From: CAWJFP01 sp963842155
GTDB lineage: Bacteria; Pseudomonadota; Alphaproteobacteria; JACZXZ01
NCBI GenBank assembly: GCA_963842155.1
Contig: CAWJFP010000012.1
Span: forward strand, 186,001-250,000
Length of the DNA stretch: 64,000 nucleotides
Direction of reading: 5' to 3'
Below the pieces are notes generated by a model. The model searched no databases, had not been told where the DNA came from, and was given only the letters and a program-made list of their open reading frames with translations. The translations under genes and the position numbers were made by a program. Shown one piece after another: positions 8,709 to 18,100 of the stretch (position 1 is its first letter; the number at the start of each line of letters is the position of its first letter).

Positions 8709-10001
8709 TCACGCCGGCGCCGGCGCCGACACGGCGAGCGCCCGGCGCTTGCCGCGCCCGATGCCGAGCACGAGGACCGAGGCAAGCAGGCAGAAGGCGC
8801 CGGCCGTCAAGAAGGCGCCTAGATAATCGCCGAAATCGGTGCGAATCAAGCCCGCGCCGAAGGCGGCCGTGGCGGCGCCGAGTTGATGGCCGCAAAAGAT
8901 CCAGCCGAACATCAGCCCGGCCTTGTCCCGCCCGAAGCAATCGGCGGCGAGCCGCACCGTGGGCGGCACGGTCGCCACCCAGTCGAGCCCGTAGAACACG
9001 GCGAACAGCGAGAGCCCGTAGAACGAGATGTCGAAGGAGAAGGGCAGGAAGAGCAGCGAGAGGCCGCGCAGCCCGTAATACCAGAAGAGCAGCGCGCGGT
9101 TCGACCAGCGGTCCGACAGCCAGCCCGAGCCCAGCGTGCCGATGAAATCGAAGATGCCCATCACCGCCAGAAGGCCCGCCGCCTTCACCTCCGGTATGCC
9201 GTGATCGAAGCAGGCGGGAATGAGATGCGTCCCGATCAACCCGTTGGTGCTGAGCCCGCAAATGAAGAAGGTGCCGAAAAGGAGCCAGAAATCGCGGCTG
9301 CGCGCGCCCTCGGCCAAGGCGGCGAGCGCGGCCCAGGCGGGGTTCTGCGTGCCGCGCTTAGGTGGCTCGGCAACGCCCGGCTCGCCCAAGCGGTTGAGCG
9401 CAAGCTCCGCCGGATTGTCGCGCATCAGCAAGGCGATGAGCGGCAGAGCGAGGATCCCGATCCCGGCCACCGCGATGGCAGCGACCCGCCAGCCATGATC
9501 CTCGACGAGCTTGGCGAGGAACGGCAGGAAGACGAGCTGTCCCGTCGCGCTGCTCGCCGTCAGCAGCCCGACGGCGACGCCGCGCCGCGCCGTGAACCAG
9601 CGGTTCACCACCGTGGCGCCAAGCGCCATGGCGGTGAAGCCCGTGCCGCTGCCGACCACGAAGCCCCACAGCAGGATGAGCTGCCAGGGCTTGGTCATGA
9701 GCGTGGTGAGCAGCACGCCGGTGGCCACGAGGCTCACGGCGATGAGCATGGTGCGCCGCGCGCCGAGGCGGTCGACGAGCGCCGCCGAGAAGGGCCCCAT
9801 AAAGCCGTAAAGCACTAGGTTGACCGAGACGGCGAAGGAGATGGTCGCCGTGCTCCAGCCGAACTCCTTCTGCAGCGGCACAATGAGCACGCCGGGCGTC
9901 GCGCGCGTCGCCGCCGCCGCCAGCAGCGTGAGGAAGGTGACGGCGATGATGATCCAGGCGTAGTGAATGCGCCCTTGGGCCAGTCTCGCGACGAATTGCA
10001 T
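8709..10001 (-). CDS. MFS transporter
   Basis: Major facilitator superfamily permease of 430 residues with 12 predicted helices in the inner membrane. It begins MQFVARLAQGRIHYAWIIIA; the loop VDRLGARRTMLIAVSL is the MFS A-motif between helices 2 and 3, and WLSDRWSNRALLFWYYGLRG is its repeat in the second half. The general resemblance is to monocarboxylate or oxalate/formate-type MFS carriers, but no substrate can be named. It is on the same strand as the symporter pair, 67 bases upstream of the DUF3311 start. A 22-bp inverted repeat (10100–10121) lies 99 bases upstream of its start. Confidence 0.85.
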   Translation of the reverse strand: MQFVARLAQGRIHYAWIIIAVTFLTLLAAAATRATPGVLIVPLQKEFGWSTATISFAVSVNLVLYGFMGPFSAALVDRLGARRTMLIAVSLVATGVLLTTLMTKPWQLILLWGFVVGSGTGFTAMALGATVVNRWFTARRGVAVGLLTASSATGQLVFLPFLAKLVEDHGWRVAAIAVAGIGILALPLIALLMRDNPAELALNRLGEPGVAEPPKRGTQNPAWAALAALAEGARSRDFWLLFGTFFICGLSTNGLIGTHLIPACFDHGIPEVKAAGLLAVMGIFDFIGTLGSGWLSDRWSNRALLFWYYGLRGLSLLFLPFSFDISFYGLSLFAVFYGLDWVATVPPTVRLAADCFGRDKAGLMFGWIFCGHQLGAATAAFGAGLIRTDFGDYLGAFLTAGAFCLLASVLVLGIGRGKRRALAVSAPAPA

Positions 10002-10099
10002 AACGAGGGCTTCTCTTTCCGAGGCTCATGGCTACGGGCCGCGCCCGCCGGGACCACCAAATAAGCCTTTCGAGGAAAAAAGGGGAGGGCGGAGTGGGC

Positions 10100-10121
10100 C
10101 GAATTGAAATGGCTCAATTCG
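10100..10121. repeat. Perfect 8-bp inverted repeat upstream of the MFS gene
   Basis: CGAATTGA and TCAATTCG are exact reverse complements around AATGGC, inside a larger imperfect GGGCCGA...TCGGCCC pair. The repeat sits between the stop of the upstream small gene and the MFS start. It could be a terminator lacking a T-run or an operator for the MFS gene. Confidence 0.4.
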
Positions 10122-10138
10122 AGCGTCGGCCCGCCACA

Positions 10139-10456
10139 CTAGCGCCGGGTATGTTTGGGCCCGCTCGGGCCCCTCACGATTCGTCGCGGGATCGAGACAT
10201 CCTCCTCGGCGATGACGCGGATGCGATCGTCGGGCGCCAGGTCCGCGTCGATCACCAGCTCGCGCGCATGGGCAAGCCGCGTCGAGACGGCGATGGTCAT
10301 TCCTTGAAAGCGGAAGGAGAGATAGTAGAGTTGGTGGCCCTTGCCGGCCTCCGCGATGGCGCGCCGCGCGGCGGCTTCCAGCTCGCGCCGCGCCACGCCG
10401 CCCGGAAGGCGGCTTTCCAGCCGCGGGGTCACGTTCAATTTCCATTCGAGCGGCAT
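10139..10456 (-). CDS. Conserved hypothetical protein, 105 residues
   Basis: A soluble protein of 105 residues that I do not recognise. It has no signal peptide or membrane segment. The middle contains an alternating strand-like stretch (HQLYYLSFRFQGMTIAVSTR) and an acidic patch (VIDADLAPDDRIRVIAEED), with an Arg-rich tail. It ends 38 bases before the MFS upstream region and starts 13 bases after the pterin dehydratase stop on the same strand, so the two are probably cotranscribed. Coding is supported by position and composition only. Confidence 0.55.
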   Translation of the reverse strand: MPLEWKLNVTPRLESRLPGGVARRELEAAARRAIAEAGKGHQLYYLSFRFQGMTIAVSTRLAHARELVIDADLAPDDRIRVIAEEDVSIPRRIVRGPSGPKHTRR

Positions 10457-10469
10457 GGCAAGCGCGCCC

Positions 10470-10817
10470 TCACGCGATCCGGCCTTCCAGGAGCTTGTTG
10501 CTCTTCGCGGCCATGATGAAGTCGTTCTCGTGCAGTCCCTTGATCTTCTTGGTTTGCCAGGAAACGGTGGCGTAACCCCAGCCGAAGCAGATGTCGGGAT
10601 GATGCCCCTCCGCTTCGGAAAGCGCCGCTATCTTGTCCACGAAGGCCAAGGTCTCCCTGAAATCGCCGAATTCGAACCGGCGCTCGAGGCGGTGGCCGTC
10701 GTCGAGCAGCCTCCAGCCCGGCGCCTGCTGCAGGTAGCCCTTGGCCTCGGCGGCGGTCAGCGGGGGGATGCCGCCCCGGCAGGGCGTGCAGGTCTTGGCG
10801 AGGAGATCGGAGCTCAT
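10470..10817 (-). CDS. phhB: Pterin-4a-carbinolamine dehydratase
   Basis: Small enzyme of 115 residues that dehydrates 4a-hydroxytetrahydropterin and recycles the cofactor of aromatic amino-acid hydroxylases. The family signature is EAEGHHPDICFGWGYATVSW, containing the active-site His pair, with GWRLLDDGHRLERRF before it and the C-terminal GLHENDFIMAAKSNKL. ATG 10817 (MSSDLLAKTCTPC) is preceded by GGGAGGA, so the in-frame start at 10838 is rejected. No phenylalanine hydroxylase gene is seen nearby; in many bacteria the gene stands alone. Confidence 0.93.
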   Translation of the reverse strand: MSSDLLAKTCTPCRGGIPPLTAAEAKGYLQQAPGWRLLDDGHRLERRFEFGDFRETLAFVDKIAALSEAEGHHPDICFGWGYATVSWQTKKIKGLHENDFIMAAKSNKLLEGRIA

Positions 10818-10922
10818 CTCAAGTCCTCCCGATGGCAAGCCCTCCCGATGGATGGAGCCGCCAAGCCCCTATAATGCCCCTCGCGGGCACCGGGAAAAAG
10901 CCCCCCTGCGGCGGCCGCGCTC

Positions 10923-11651
10923 TCAGGGCAGCCAGTCGGGGTCCGGAAGCTCCTTGAAGACCGAGCGCAAGCCTTCCATCCAGCGCTGGCCGAGGGTCTG
11001 GAAATAGCGGTCGGTCTCGTCGATATGGCGCAGCACCTCGAGCTTGAGCGCGCCGCGCCGGTAGATCGCCAGGTCGAGCGGCAGCCCGACAGAGAGATTG
11101 GAGCGCAAGGTCGAATCCATCGAGATGAGCGCGCATTTGGCCGCCGCCTTGAGCGTGGTCTCGGGGCGGATGATGCGGTCGAGGATGGGCTTGCCGTATT
11201 TCGTCTCGCCCATCTGGAAATAGGGCGTGTCCTGGCTCGCCTCGATGAAGTTGCCCGCGGCGTAGATTTGGAAGAGCTGCGGCTCGGCCTGGCCGATCTG
11301 CCCGCCGAGGGTGAAGGAGACGTTGAACTCGTTGCCTTGCGCGCGCAGCGCCTCGCCGTCCGCGCGATAGACCTCGCGCACCGCCGCGCCGACGAGCCGC
11401 GCCGCCTCGAACATGGTGGGCGCGCTGGCAAGGCGCTCGCTCCAGTCGCCGCCCAGGCCCTGGTTCAGCAGGTTGAGGGTCGATTGCGAAATGGCGAGAT
11501 TGCCCGCCGTCAGCAGCACGAGCACGCGGTCGCCCGGCTGCCAGACGGTCATCTTGCGGAAGGTCGCGATATTGTCGACGCCGGCATGGGTGCGGCAGTC
11601 GGACAGAAACACCATGCCCTCGTCGAGCCTGATGCCAATGCAATACGTCAT
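10923..11651 (-). CDS. Proteasome-type peptidase (COG3484 family)
   Basis: Predicted Ntn-hydrolase related to proteasome beta/HslV subunits, 242 residues. ATG 11651 gives MTYCIGIRLDEGMVFLSDCR. The family normally begins with this block, and a GGCAGGGG ribosome binding site precedes it, so the longer upstream frame is not native. Conserved features are SDCRTHAGVDNIATFRK, LLTAGNLAISQS and GETKYGKPILDRII. It commonly travels with the alpha-E and ATP-grasp proteins encoded just upstream, a set that comparative genomics predicts to make or process peptides. Here a receiver gene on the other strand separates it from them. Confidence 0.88.
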   Translation of the reverse strand: MTYCIGIRLDEGMVFLSDCRTHAGVDNIATFRKMTVWQPGDRVLVLLTAGNLAISQSTLNLLNQGLGGDWSERLASAPTMFEAARLVGAAVREVYRADGEALRAQGNEFNVSFTLGGQIGQAEPQLFQIYAAGNFIEASQDTPYFQMGETKYGKPILDRIIRPETTLKAAAKCALISMDSTLRSNLSVGLPLDLAIYRRGALKLEVLRHIDETDRYFQTLGQRWMEGLRSVFKELPDPDWLP

Positions 11652-11942
11652 CCCCTGCCCTCGAATCGATTTTTGGCGGCGGATGGTACGTGCTTTGTTG
11701 CGGGCATGGCAATTTTGCCGTCGCCGGGTGGCTCCCGTCCGCGCGGAAATTCGGAATGGCCGAAAACCCCAAGAGTCGCCCAAGCAGTTCGTTAATATTG
11801 GTTAACGCTGAGGTAGTTCAAATTTGCGCGACTGCTCGATTTCATTCGTGATTTGGCGATCCATATAAAGTAAATCTTGTATGAACGGGGCGGAATACCA
11901 GCGTTGGGAGTGGACTCCATGGCTTAACCGCGGAGGCCTTTT

Positions 11943-12344
11943 TTGCACGTTAGCCGTCTCCTCGTCATAGATGACGACAGGTTCGTCAGCGACCTTGTCC
12001 GCACCGTGGCGGAAAGCGAGGCTTTCGAGGTGCGGATCGCGCGCGGCGGCGACAGGTTCAAGCTGATCTATGACGATTTCCGGCCCGACGCCATCACCCT
12101 CGACATCGTCATGCCCGTGCTGGACGGGTTCGAGCTGCTGAAATATCTCGCCGCGCGCCGCTGCCGCGCGCCCATCATCCTTTTCGGCGAGAGCGGCAAC
12201 AATTTCGGCAAGATGGCCACGCAGCTGGCGACCGCCTATGGGCTCAAGGTCGCCGGCAATCTGCATAAGCCCCTATGGGCGCCCGATCTGCGCCGCCATC
12301 TGGTCGCGCTCAAGGAGGCGCCGTTCGTCAGTCCGGCAGCATGA
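11943..12344 (+). CDS. Single-domain response regulator receiver (CheY-like)
   Basis: Stand-alone receiver of 133 residues with no output domain. The acidic pair is in LLVIDDDR, the phospho-acceptor Asp is in ITLDIVMPVLDG, and the conserved Lys is in NLHKPL, so it should be phosphorylatable. The start is TTG 11943, six bases after a strong GGAGG at 11932–11936; no ATG fits. Its 3' end overlaps the alpha-E gene by 17 bases tail to tail. It interrupts the otherwise same-strand ATP-grasp/alpha-E/protease group. The kinase partner is unknown. Confidence 0.88.
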   Translation: MHVSRLLVIDDDRFVSDLVRTVAESEAFEVRIARGGDRFKLIYDDFRPDAITLDIVMPVLDGFELLKYLAARRCRAPIILFGESGNNFGKMATQLATAYGLKVAGNLHKPLWAPDLRRHLVALKEAPFVSPAA

Positions 12345-13275
12345 AGTCGCGCGCGATCGAGTGGCCGAGCTCGATATGGCGGTTGATCGTCTCGGTCAGA
12401 TATTCGTGGAGGCCTTGATTGAAGATCGCCTGGATGCGGCCATAGCGCAGGCGCGACGACATCGAGGCGGCGATGCGCGCCGATTCATAGTCGCGCGAAT
12501 AGATCTGGCGCAGCTCCGAGAGCACCGCCTCGAGGTCGCGGGTCGAGGCGTACAGGCTACGCGGCAGGTCCTCGCGCAGGACGAGGAGCTCCGCCACCCG
12601 CAAGGGCGTGATGGTGTCGCGATAGATGCGGCGATAGGCGCCGAGCGCGCTCACCGAGCGTAGAAGCGCCGCCCATTGGTAATAATCTACGGCGCCGCCG
12701 ACATCCTCCGCGCGCGGCAGCAGCACGTGATATTTCACGTCGAGAATGCGGGCGGTCGAATCGGCACGTTCGAGCGAGGAGCCCAGATTGACGAAGCGCA
12801 TCGCCTCGTCGCGCTGCATGGTGCCGTAGACGAGGCCGCGGAAGAGATGGCTGCGCTCCTTCACCCAATCGAAGAAGCCGCCGAAGCCCAGCTGTTCCAG
12901 CCTGCCATAGTCGATGGCGCGCATCTCGAGCCAGGTCGCATTCAGGCTCTCCCACATCTCGGCCGTGATCTGGGCGCGCATGGCGCGGGCGTTCTCGCGC
13001 GCCGCCTGCAGCGAGGAGCGGATGCTCGAGCGGTTGTCGGGGGCGAGCGCCAGATATTCGATGACGCCCTTGGCGTCGAAGCTGCCGCCGCGCGCGGCAT
13101 AGGGCTCCTCGCAGCCGGCGATGATGATGGCGGATTCCCACTGCGTGCGCTGCCCGGTCTGGTCGCCCGGCAGAAGCGACATGCGGTAGGCCACGTCGAG
13201 GATGCGGGCGGTGTTCTCCGCCCGCTCCATATAGCGCGCCATCCAATAGAGATTGTCGGCCGCCCGGCTCAGCAT
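12328..13275 (-). CDS. Alpha-E domain protein (COG2307 family)
   Basis: All-helical alpha-E protein of 315 residues, companion of the circularly permuted ATP-grasp enzyme. ATG 13275 gives MLSRAADNLYWMARYMERAE, the near-invariant start of this family with its helical Glu/Arg motif. SSLERADSTARILDVKYH is the repeat of the motif in the second half, and HELGH-like IELGHSI is near the C-terminus. It starts 22 bases after the ATP-grasp stop and is almost certainly cotranscribed with it. Biochemical function is not established for the family; comparative genomics predicts a peptide ligation or modification role. Confidence 0.9.
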   Translation of the reverse strand: MLSRAADNLYWMARYMERAENTARILDVAYRMSLLPGDQTGQRTQWESAIIIAGCEEPYAARGGSFDAKGVIEYLALAPDNRSSIRSSLQAARENARAMRAQITAEMWESLNATWLEMRAIDYGRLEQLGFGGFFDWVKERSHLFRGLVYGTMQRDEAMRFVNLGSSLERADSTARILDVKYHVLLPRAEDVGGAVDYYQWAALLRSVSALGAYRRIYRDTITPLRVAELLVLREDLPRSLYASTRDLEAVLSELRQIYSRDYESARIAASMSSRLRYGRIQAIFNQGLHEYLTETINRHIELGHSIARDFMLPD

Positions 13276-13297
13276 GAAAGGGCCATGCGAATCTGCG

Positions 13298-14719
13298 TCA
13301 CGCCTCCAGCACCCAGGTGTCCTTGGTGCCGCCGCCCTGGCTCGAATTGACCACGAGCGAGCCGGCGCGGAGGGCGACGCGCGTGAGCCCGCCCGGCACG
13401 ACGGTGACGCCGGCGCCCGACAGCACGAAGGGCCGGAGATCGACATGGCGCGGGGCGATGCCGCTATCGACGAAGGTGGGGCAGGTGGATAGCGCGAGCG
13501 TCGGCTGGGCGATGAACTGGGCCGGGTCGGCCAGGATGCGCGCGCGATAGGCCTCGATCTCGGCGTTGCTGGCGCGCGGCCCGATCAGCATGCCGTAGCC
13601 GCCGGAGCCGTGCACTTCCTTCACCACCAGCTCGCCGAGGCGGTCCAGCACATGGGCGAGCGCGTCGGGCTCGCGGAGCCGCCAGGTCGGCACGTTGTCG
13701 AGCAGCGGCGCCTCGCCAAGATAGAAGCGGATGATCTCCGGCACATAGGCGTAGACCGCCTTGTCGTCGGCAATGCCGGTGCCGACGGCGTTGGCGAGCT
13801 GCAGGTTGCCCTTCTTGTAGGCCGCGAAGAGCCCGGCCGCGCCGAGCACCGATTCCGGCCGGAAGGCGAGGGGGTCGATGAAGGCATCGTCGATGCGCCT
13901 GTAGATCACGTCGACGCGCTGGAGCCCCGCCGCCGTGCGCATATAGGCGATGTCGTCCTTGACGGTGAGGTCCTGCCCCTCGACCAGCTCGACGCCCATC
14001 TGCTCGGCAAGGAAGACATGCTCGAAATAGGCGCTGTTGTAGGAGCCGGGCGTGAGCAGCACGACCGTGGGGTCGCCGCGGCAATTGGGCGGAGGCACCG
14101 AGCGCAGGGTCTTGAGCAGCTCGTCGGGGTAGTGGCCGACCGGCGCCACCCGGTGGCGCGAGAAAAGCTCGGGGAAGAGCCGCATCATCACCTCGCGGTC
14201 CTCGAGCATGTAGGAGACGCCGGAGGGCGTGCGCAGATTATCCTCGAGCACGTAGAATTGCCGCTCGTCGGTGCGCACCACGTCGATGCCGGCGACGTGG
14301 GTATAGACGCCGCAGGGCAGCTTGAGTCCGGCCATCTCGGGACGGTATTGCGCGTTTTGCAGCACCAGGTCGGCCGGCACCACCCCTGCGCGCAGGATCT
14401 CGCGCGCGCCGTAGATGTCGGCGATGAAGGCGTTGAGCGCGTTGACCCTTTGGATAAGCCCGGTCGCGAGGAAACGCCATTCCGCGGCGGCCAGCACGCG
14501 CGGGATCACATCGAAGGGGATGAGCCGCTCGACGTCGCCGCCTTCGCCATAGACCGCGAAGGTGATGCCGAGGCGGCGGAAGAGGAGATCGGCCTCGCGT
14601 CGCCGGTTTTCCAGGAGGTCGGCGGGGATGCGCTCGAGCCAGTCGGCGATACCCCGATAGGGGTCGCGTACGCCGTCCTCATGGGCGCGCATCTCGTCGA
14701 AGGGCGAAGAGGCCGTCAT
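13298..14719 (-). CDS. Circularly permuted ATP-grasp type 2 protein (COG2308 family)
   Basis: About 473 residues of the circularly permuted ATP-grasp family. Signature segments are SPFDEMRAHEDGVRDPYRGI at the N-terminus, FYVLEDNLRTPSGVSYMLE, VLLTPGSYNSAYFEH, LVKEVHGSGGYGMLIGP (nucleotide-binding) and the C-terminal VVNSSQGGGTKDTWVLE. ATG 14719 is chosen because family homology begins there and AGGGCGGCG precedes it; in-frame ATGs lie further upstream at about 14764 and 14776, along with a TTG at 14785. It is the first gene of the ATP-grasp/alpha-E pair. The transglutaminase-like protein that often accompanies the set is absent from the window. Confidence 0.9.
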   Translation of the reverse strand: MTASSPFDEMRAHEDGVRDPYRGIADWLERIPADLLENRRREADLLFRRLGITFAVYGEGGDVERLIPFDVIPRVLAAAEWRFLATGLIQRVNALNAFIADIYGAREILRAGVVPADLVLQNAQYRPEMAGLKLPCGVYTHVAGIDVVRTDERQFYVLEDNLRTPSGVSYMLEDREVMMRLFPELFSRHRVAPVGHYPDELLKTLRSVPPPNCRGDPTVVLLTPGSYNSAYFEHVFLAEQMGVELVEGQDLTVKDDIAYMRTAAGLQRVDVIYRRIDDAFIDPLAFRPESVLGAAGLFAAYKKGNLQLANAVGTGIADDKAVYAYVPEIIRFYLGEAPLLDNVPTWRLREPDALAHVLDRLGELVVKEVHGSGGYGMLIGPRASNAEIEAYRARILADPAQFIAQPTLALSTCPTFVDSGIAPRHVDLRPFVLSGAGVTVVPGGLTRVALRAGSLVVNSSQGGGTKDTWVLEA

Positions 14720-15126
14720 CGCCGCCCTGCTGTTCCCCCCGTCCAAGCTCAGATTGTCGCCCATCCTTGACCCCATACGGAGCAAGTTTTGTACCAGCCG
14801 AGACGAGCATGCGCGGCGCGATTCTTGCCGCTTCGGACGGGCAGCGCTTTGACAAATTGCCTATTATTAAGGCAATGCTCCTGTCATCCTTGCCTGCCGC
14901 AAGCCCTTTCCCGAGGCAGCTATCGACCCTATCCTCGCCGTCGCCGATCTTCTCGGCAAGCCCGTCCAGCCCTATTCTGTAACGGGCCACCGGTCAAGAA
15001 TCGGGGCCGCCCGACGCATCGCTTGGCGCAGCGTCGCCAGGCCGTCGGCGTCATGCTAAAATCGCCGCCTGGGCGCGTCGGCGAGTAGGCCGCAAAAGAG
15101 CAGGCAGAGAGAAGAGACCGAGTAGA
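14720..15126. other. Intergenic region between the ATP-grasp gene and the fused IOR gene
   Basis: About 400 bases between divergent genes, with no convincing ORF. TTGACA at 14849–14854 is followed by a 7-bp inverted repeat (ATTGCCT ATTATTA AGGCAAT, 14856–14876), the only AT-rich patch in the region and a possible operator or promoter. The bases just before 15127 are purine-rich (GAGAGAAGAGACCGAG) and may serve as the IOR ribosome binding site. Confidence 0.4.
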
Positions 15127-18100
15127 ATGGCACTTCCGGCGGTAACCCTCGACGACAAATACACCAAGCCCAAGGGCCGCGTTTTCCTCACCGGCATCCA
15201 GGCGCTGGTGCGGCTGCCCATGATGCAGCGCGAGCGCGACCTCGCGGCGGGGCTCAATACCGCGGGCTACGTCACCGGCTATCGCGGCTCGCCCCTGGGT
15301 GGCCTCGACCAGCAGCTCTTCGCCGCGCATCGCCATCTCGAAGACCATCACGTCAAGTTCCAGCCCGGTGTGAACGAGGATCTCGCCGCCACGGCCTGCT
15401 GGGGCACGCAGCAGGCCGAGCTCACGGGCGAAGGCAAATATGACGGCGTCTTCGCCATGTGGTACGGCAAGGGGCCGGGCGTGGACCGCACCGGCGATCC
15501 CTTCCGCCACGCCAACCTCGCTGGCACCTCGCCCCATGGCGGCGTGCTGGTGCTGCTCGGCGACGACCATACCGCCGAGAGCTCGACCGCGGCGCATCAG
15601 AGCGAATACGCCATGGTCGATGCCATGATTCCCGTCCTCAACCCTGCGGGCGTGCAGGAGCTGCTGGATTACGGCCTGCATGGCTGGGCCATGTCGCGCT
15701 TCGCCGGCTGCTGGGTCGCGCTCAAATGCATGCATGACACGGTCAACCTCGCCGCCTCGATCGAGCTCGATCCGACGCGTGTGACGATTGCGACGCCCGG
15801 CGATTTCGCGCCGCCTCCCGGCGGGCTCAGCATCCGCTGGCCCGACGATATTCACGAGGAGGAGCGCCGGCTCCATGGCTACAAGCACGATGCCGTACGC
15901 GCCTATCTGCGTGCCAACAAGCTCGATCGCCTGATCTGGCCCACGCCGGGCGCCAAGGTCGGCATCATCACCACCGGCAAATCCTATCTCGACGTGCGCC
16001 AGGCGCTCGAGGATCTTGGCATCGACGGCAAGCGCGCTGAGCATCTCGGCCTGCGGCTCTACAAGGCGGCCATGCCCTTCCCGCTCGAGCCGCAAGGTGC
16101 GATCGCCTTCGCCGCCGGCCTCGACCTGGTGATCGTGGTCGAGGAGAAGCGCGGGCTGATGGAGACCCAGCTCAAGGAGATCCTCTATGGCCGCGCGGGC
16201 GCGCCGCGCATCGTCGGCAAGACCGACGAGGAGGGCAAGCGCCTCTTCTTCGCGGCCGGCGCGCTCGACACCAACCATATCGCCTCGGTGATCGGGCGGA
16301 GGCTGCTGCGCTACGGCGACGACCCGCTCGTCAAGGCGCATTGCGAGCGGGCGGACGCTCTGAGCCATCCCGCGAAGACACCCGACCCGATCGAGCGGCG
16401 ACCCTATTTCTGCGCCGGCTGCCCCCATAATACCGGGACGCGCGTGCCGCAAGGCGCGCGGGCGGGCGCCGGCATCGGCTGCCATTTCATGGCAGCCTGG
16501 ATGGACCGCGGCATCGTGGGCTTCACCCAGATGGGAGGCGAGGGCGCCAACTGGGTGGGCGAGGCGGCCTTCTCGCAGCGCCAGCATATCTTCCAGAACC
16601 TGGGCGACGGCACCTATTTCCATTCCGGCTTGATGGCGATCCGCGCCGCCGTCGCTTCGGGCGTCAACATCACCTATAAGATTCTCTACAACGACGCGGT
16701 GGCCATGACCGGCGGGCAGCATGTCGACGGCCCGCTCTCCGTGCCGCGGATCAGCCAGCAGGTCTGGTCCGAAGGCACCAAGGCCATCGCCGTCGTCAGC
16801 GACGAGCCGCATAAGTATGCGACCAATGCCGGCTTTGCGCCCGAAGTCACCATCCATCACCGCGACGAGATCGAGGAGGTGCAGCGCCGGCTCGCCGCCA
16901 TCCCCGGCACCACCGTGCTGATCTACGACCAGACCTGCGCCGCCGAGAAGCGCCGCCGCCGCAAGCGCGGCCAATATCCCGACCCCGCGAAGCGCGCCGT
17001 GATCAACGAGGCCGTATGCGAGGGCTGCGGGGACTGCGGCGTCAAGTCGAACTGCGTAGCGGTGCTGCCGCTCGAGACCGAGTTCGGCCGCAAGCGCATG
17101 ATCGACCAGTCGGCCTGCAACAAGGACTTCTCGTGCGTCAACGGCTTCTGCCCGAGCTTCGTCACCGTGCATGGCGGCCGCTTGCGCCGCGGCAAGGCCG
17201 CCAGCGTGCCGCGCGAGGCGATGCCCGATCTCGCGCTGCCCGAGCCGAGCCTGCCGGCGCTCGATCGGCCCTACGCCATCGTCGTGACGGGCGTGGGCGG
17301 CACGGGCATCGTCACCATCGGCGCGCTCCTCGGCATGGCGGCGCATCTCGAAGGCAAGGGCTGCGGCATCCTCGACATGACGGGCCTGGCGCAGAAGGGC
17401 GGCGCCGTGACAAGCCATGTGCGGATCGGCCGCGCGCCCGCCGATATCGGCACGGTGCGCATCGCGGCGGGCGGCGCCGACTTGCTCCTCGGCGGCGACC
17501 TGGTCGTCTCGGGCGGCCACGAGACCATTCATACGCTGCGCGCCGACAGCCATGCCGTCGTCAACGGCTACGAGCTGACGACGGGCGATTTCACGCGGAA
17601 CGCCGATCTCACGATACCCGGCGAGGCGCTGCGCCGGCGCATCGAAGGCACGGTCGGCGCCGATCACGTCCAGTTCATCGACGCCACGCGCCTGGCCACG
17701 GCGCTGCTCGGCGATTCGATCGCGACCAACCTCTTTCTTTTGGGCTTCGCTTATCAGCGCGGCTTCGTGCCGGTCTCGGCGGAGGCCATCCTCCGCGCAG
17801 TCGAGATCAACGCCGCCTCGATCGAGATGAACAAGCAAGCCTTCCAGTGGGGCCGGCGCGCGGCGCTCGACCGCGCCGCCGTCGAACGCATCGCCCTGCC
17901 GCAAGCCGTGCAGCTTCCGCGCAAGCCGCAAACGCTCGACGAGCTGATCGCGCGTCGCGGGGCGTTCCTCGCCGACTATCAGGACAGGGCCTATGCGGAG
18001 CGCTACCGCGCCATGGTCGAGCGCGTGCGCGCGGCCGAGGGGGCCAAGGCGCGCGGCCGCAACGGTCTCGCCGAAGCGGTGGCGCGCTATTACTTCAAGC

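Noticed and set aside
11791..11806. GTTAATATTGGTTAAC as a CtrA binding site upstream of the receiver at 11943
   Set aside because: The spacing between the TTAA half-sites is 6, not the 7 required by the consensus. It remains a small palindrome of unknown meaning.
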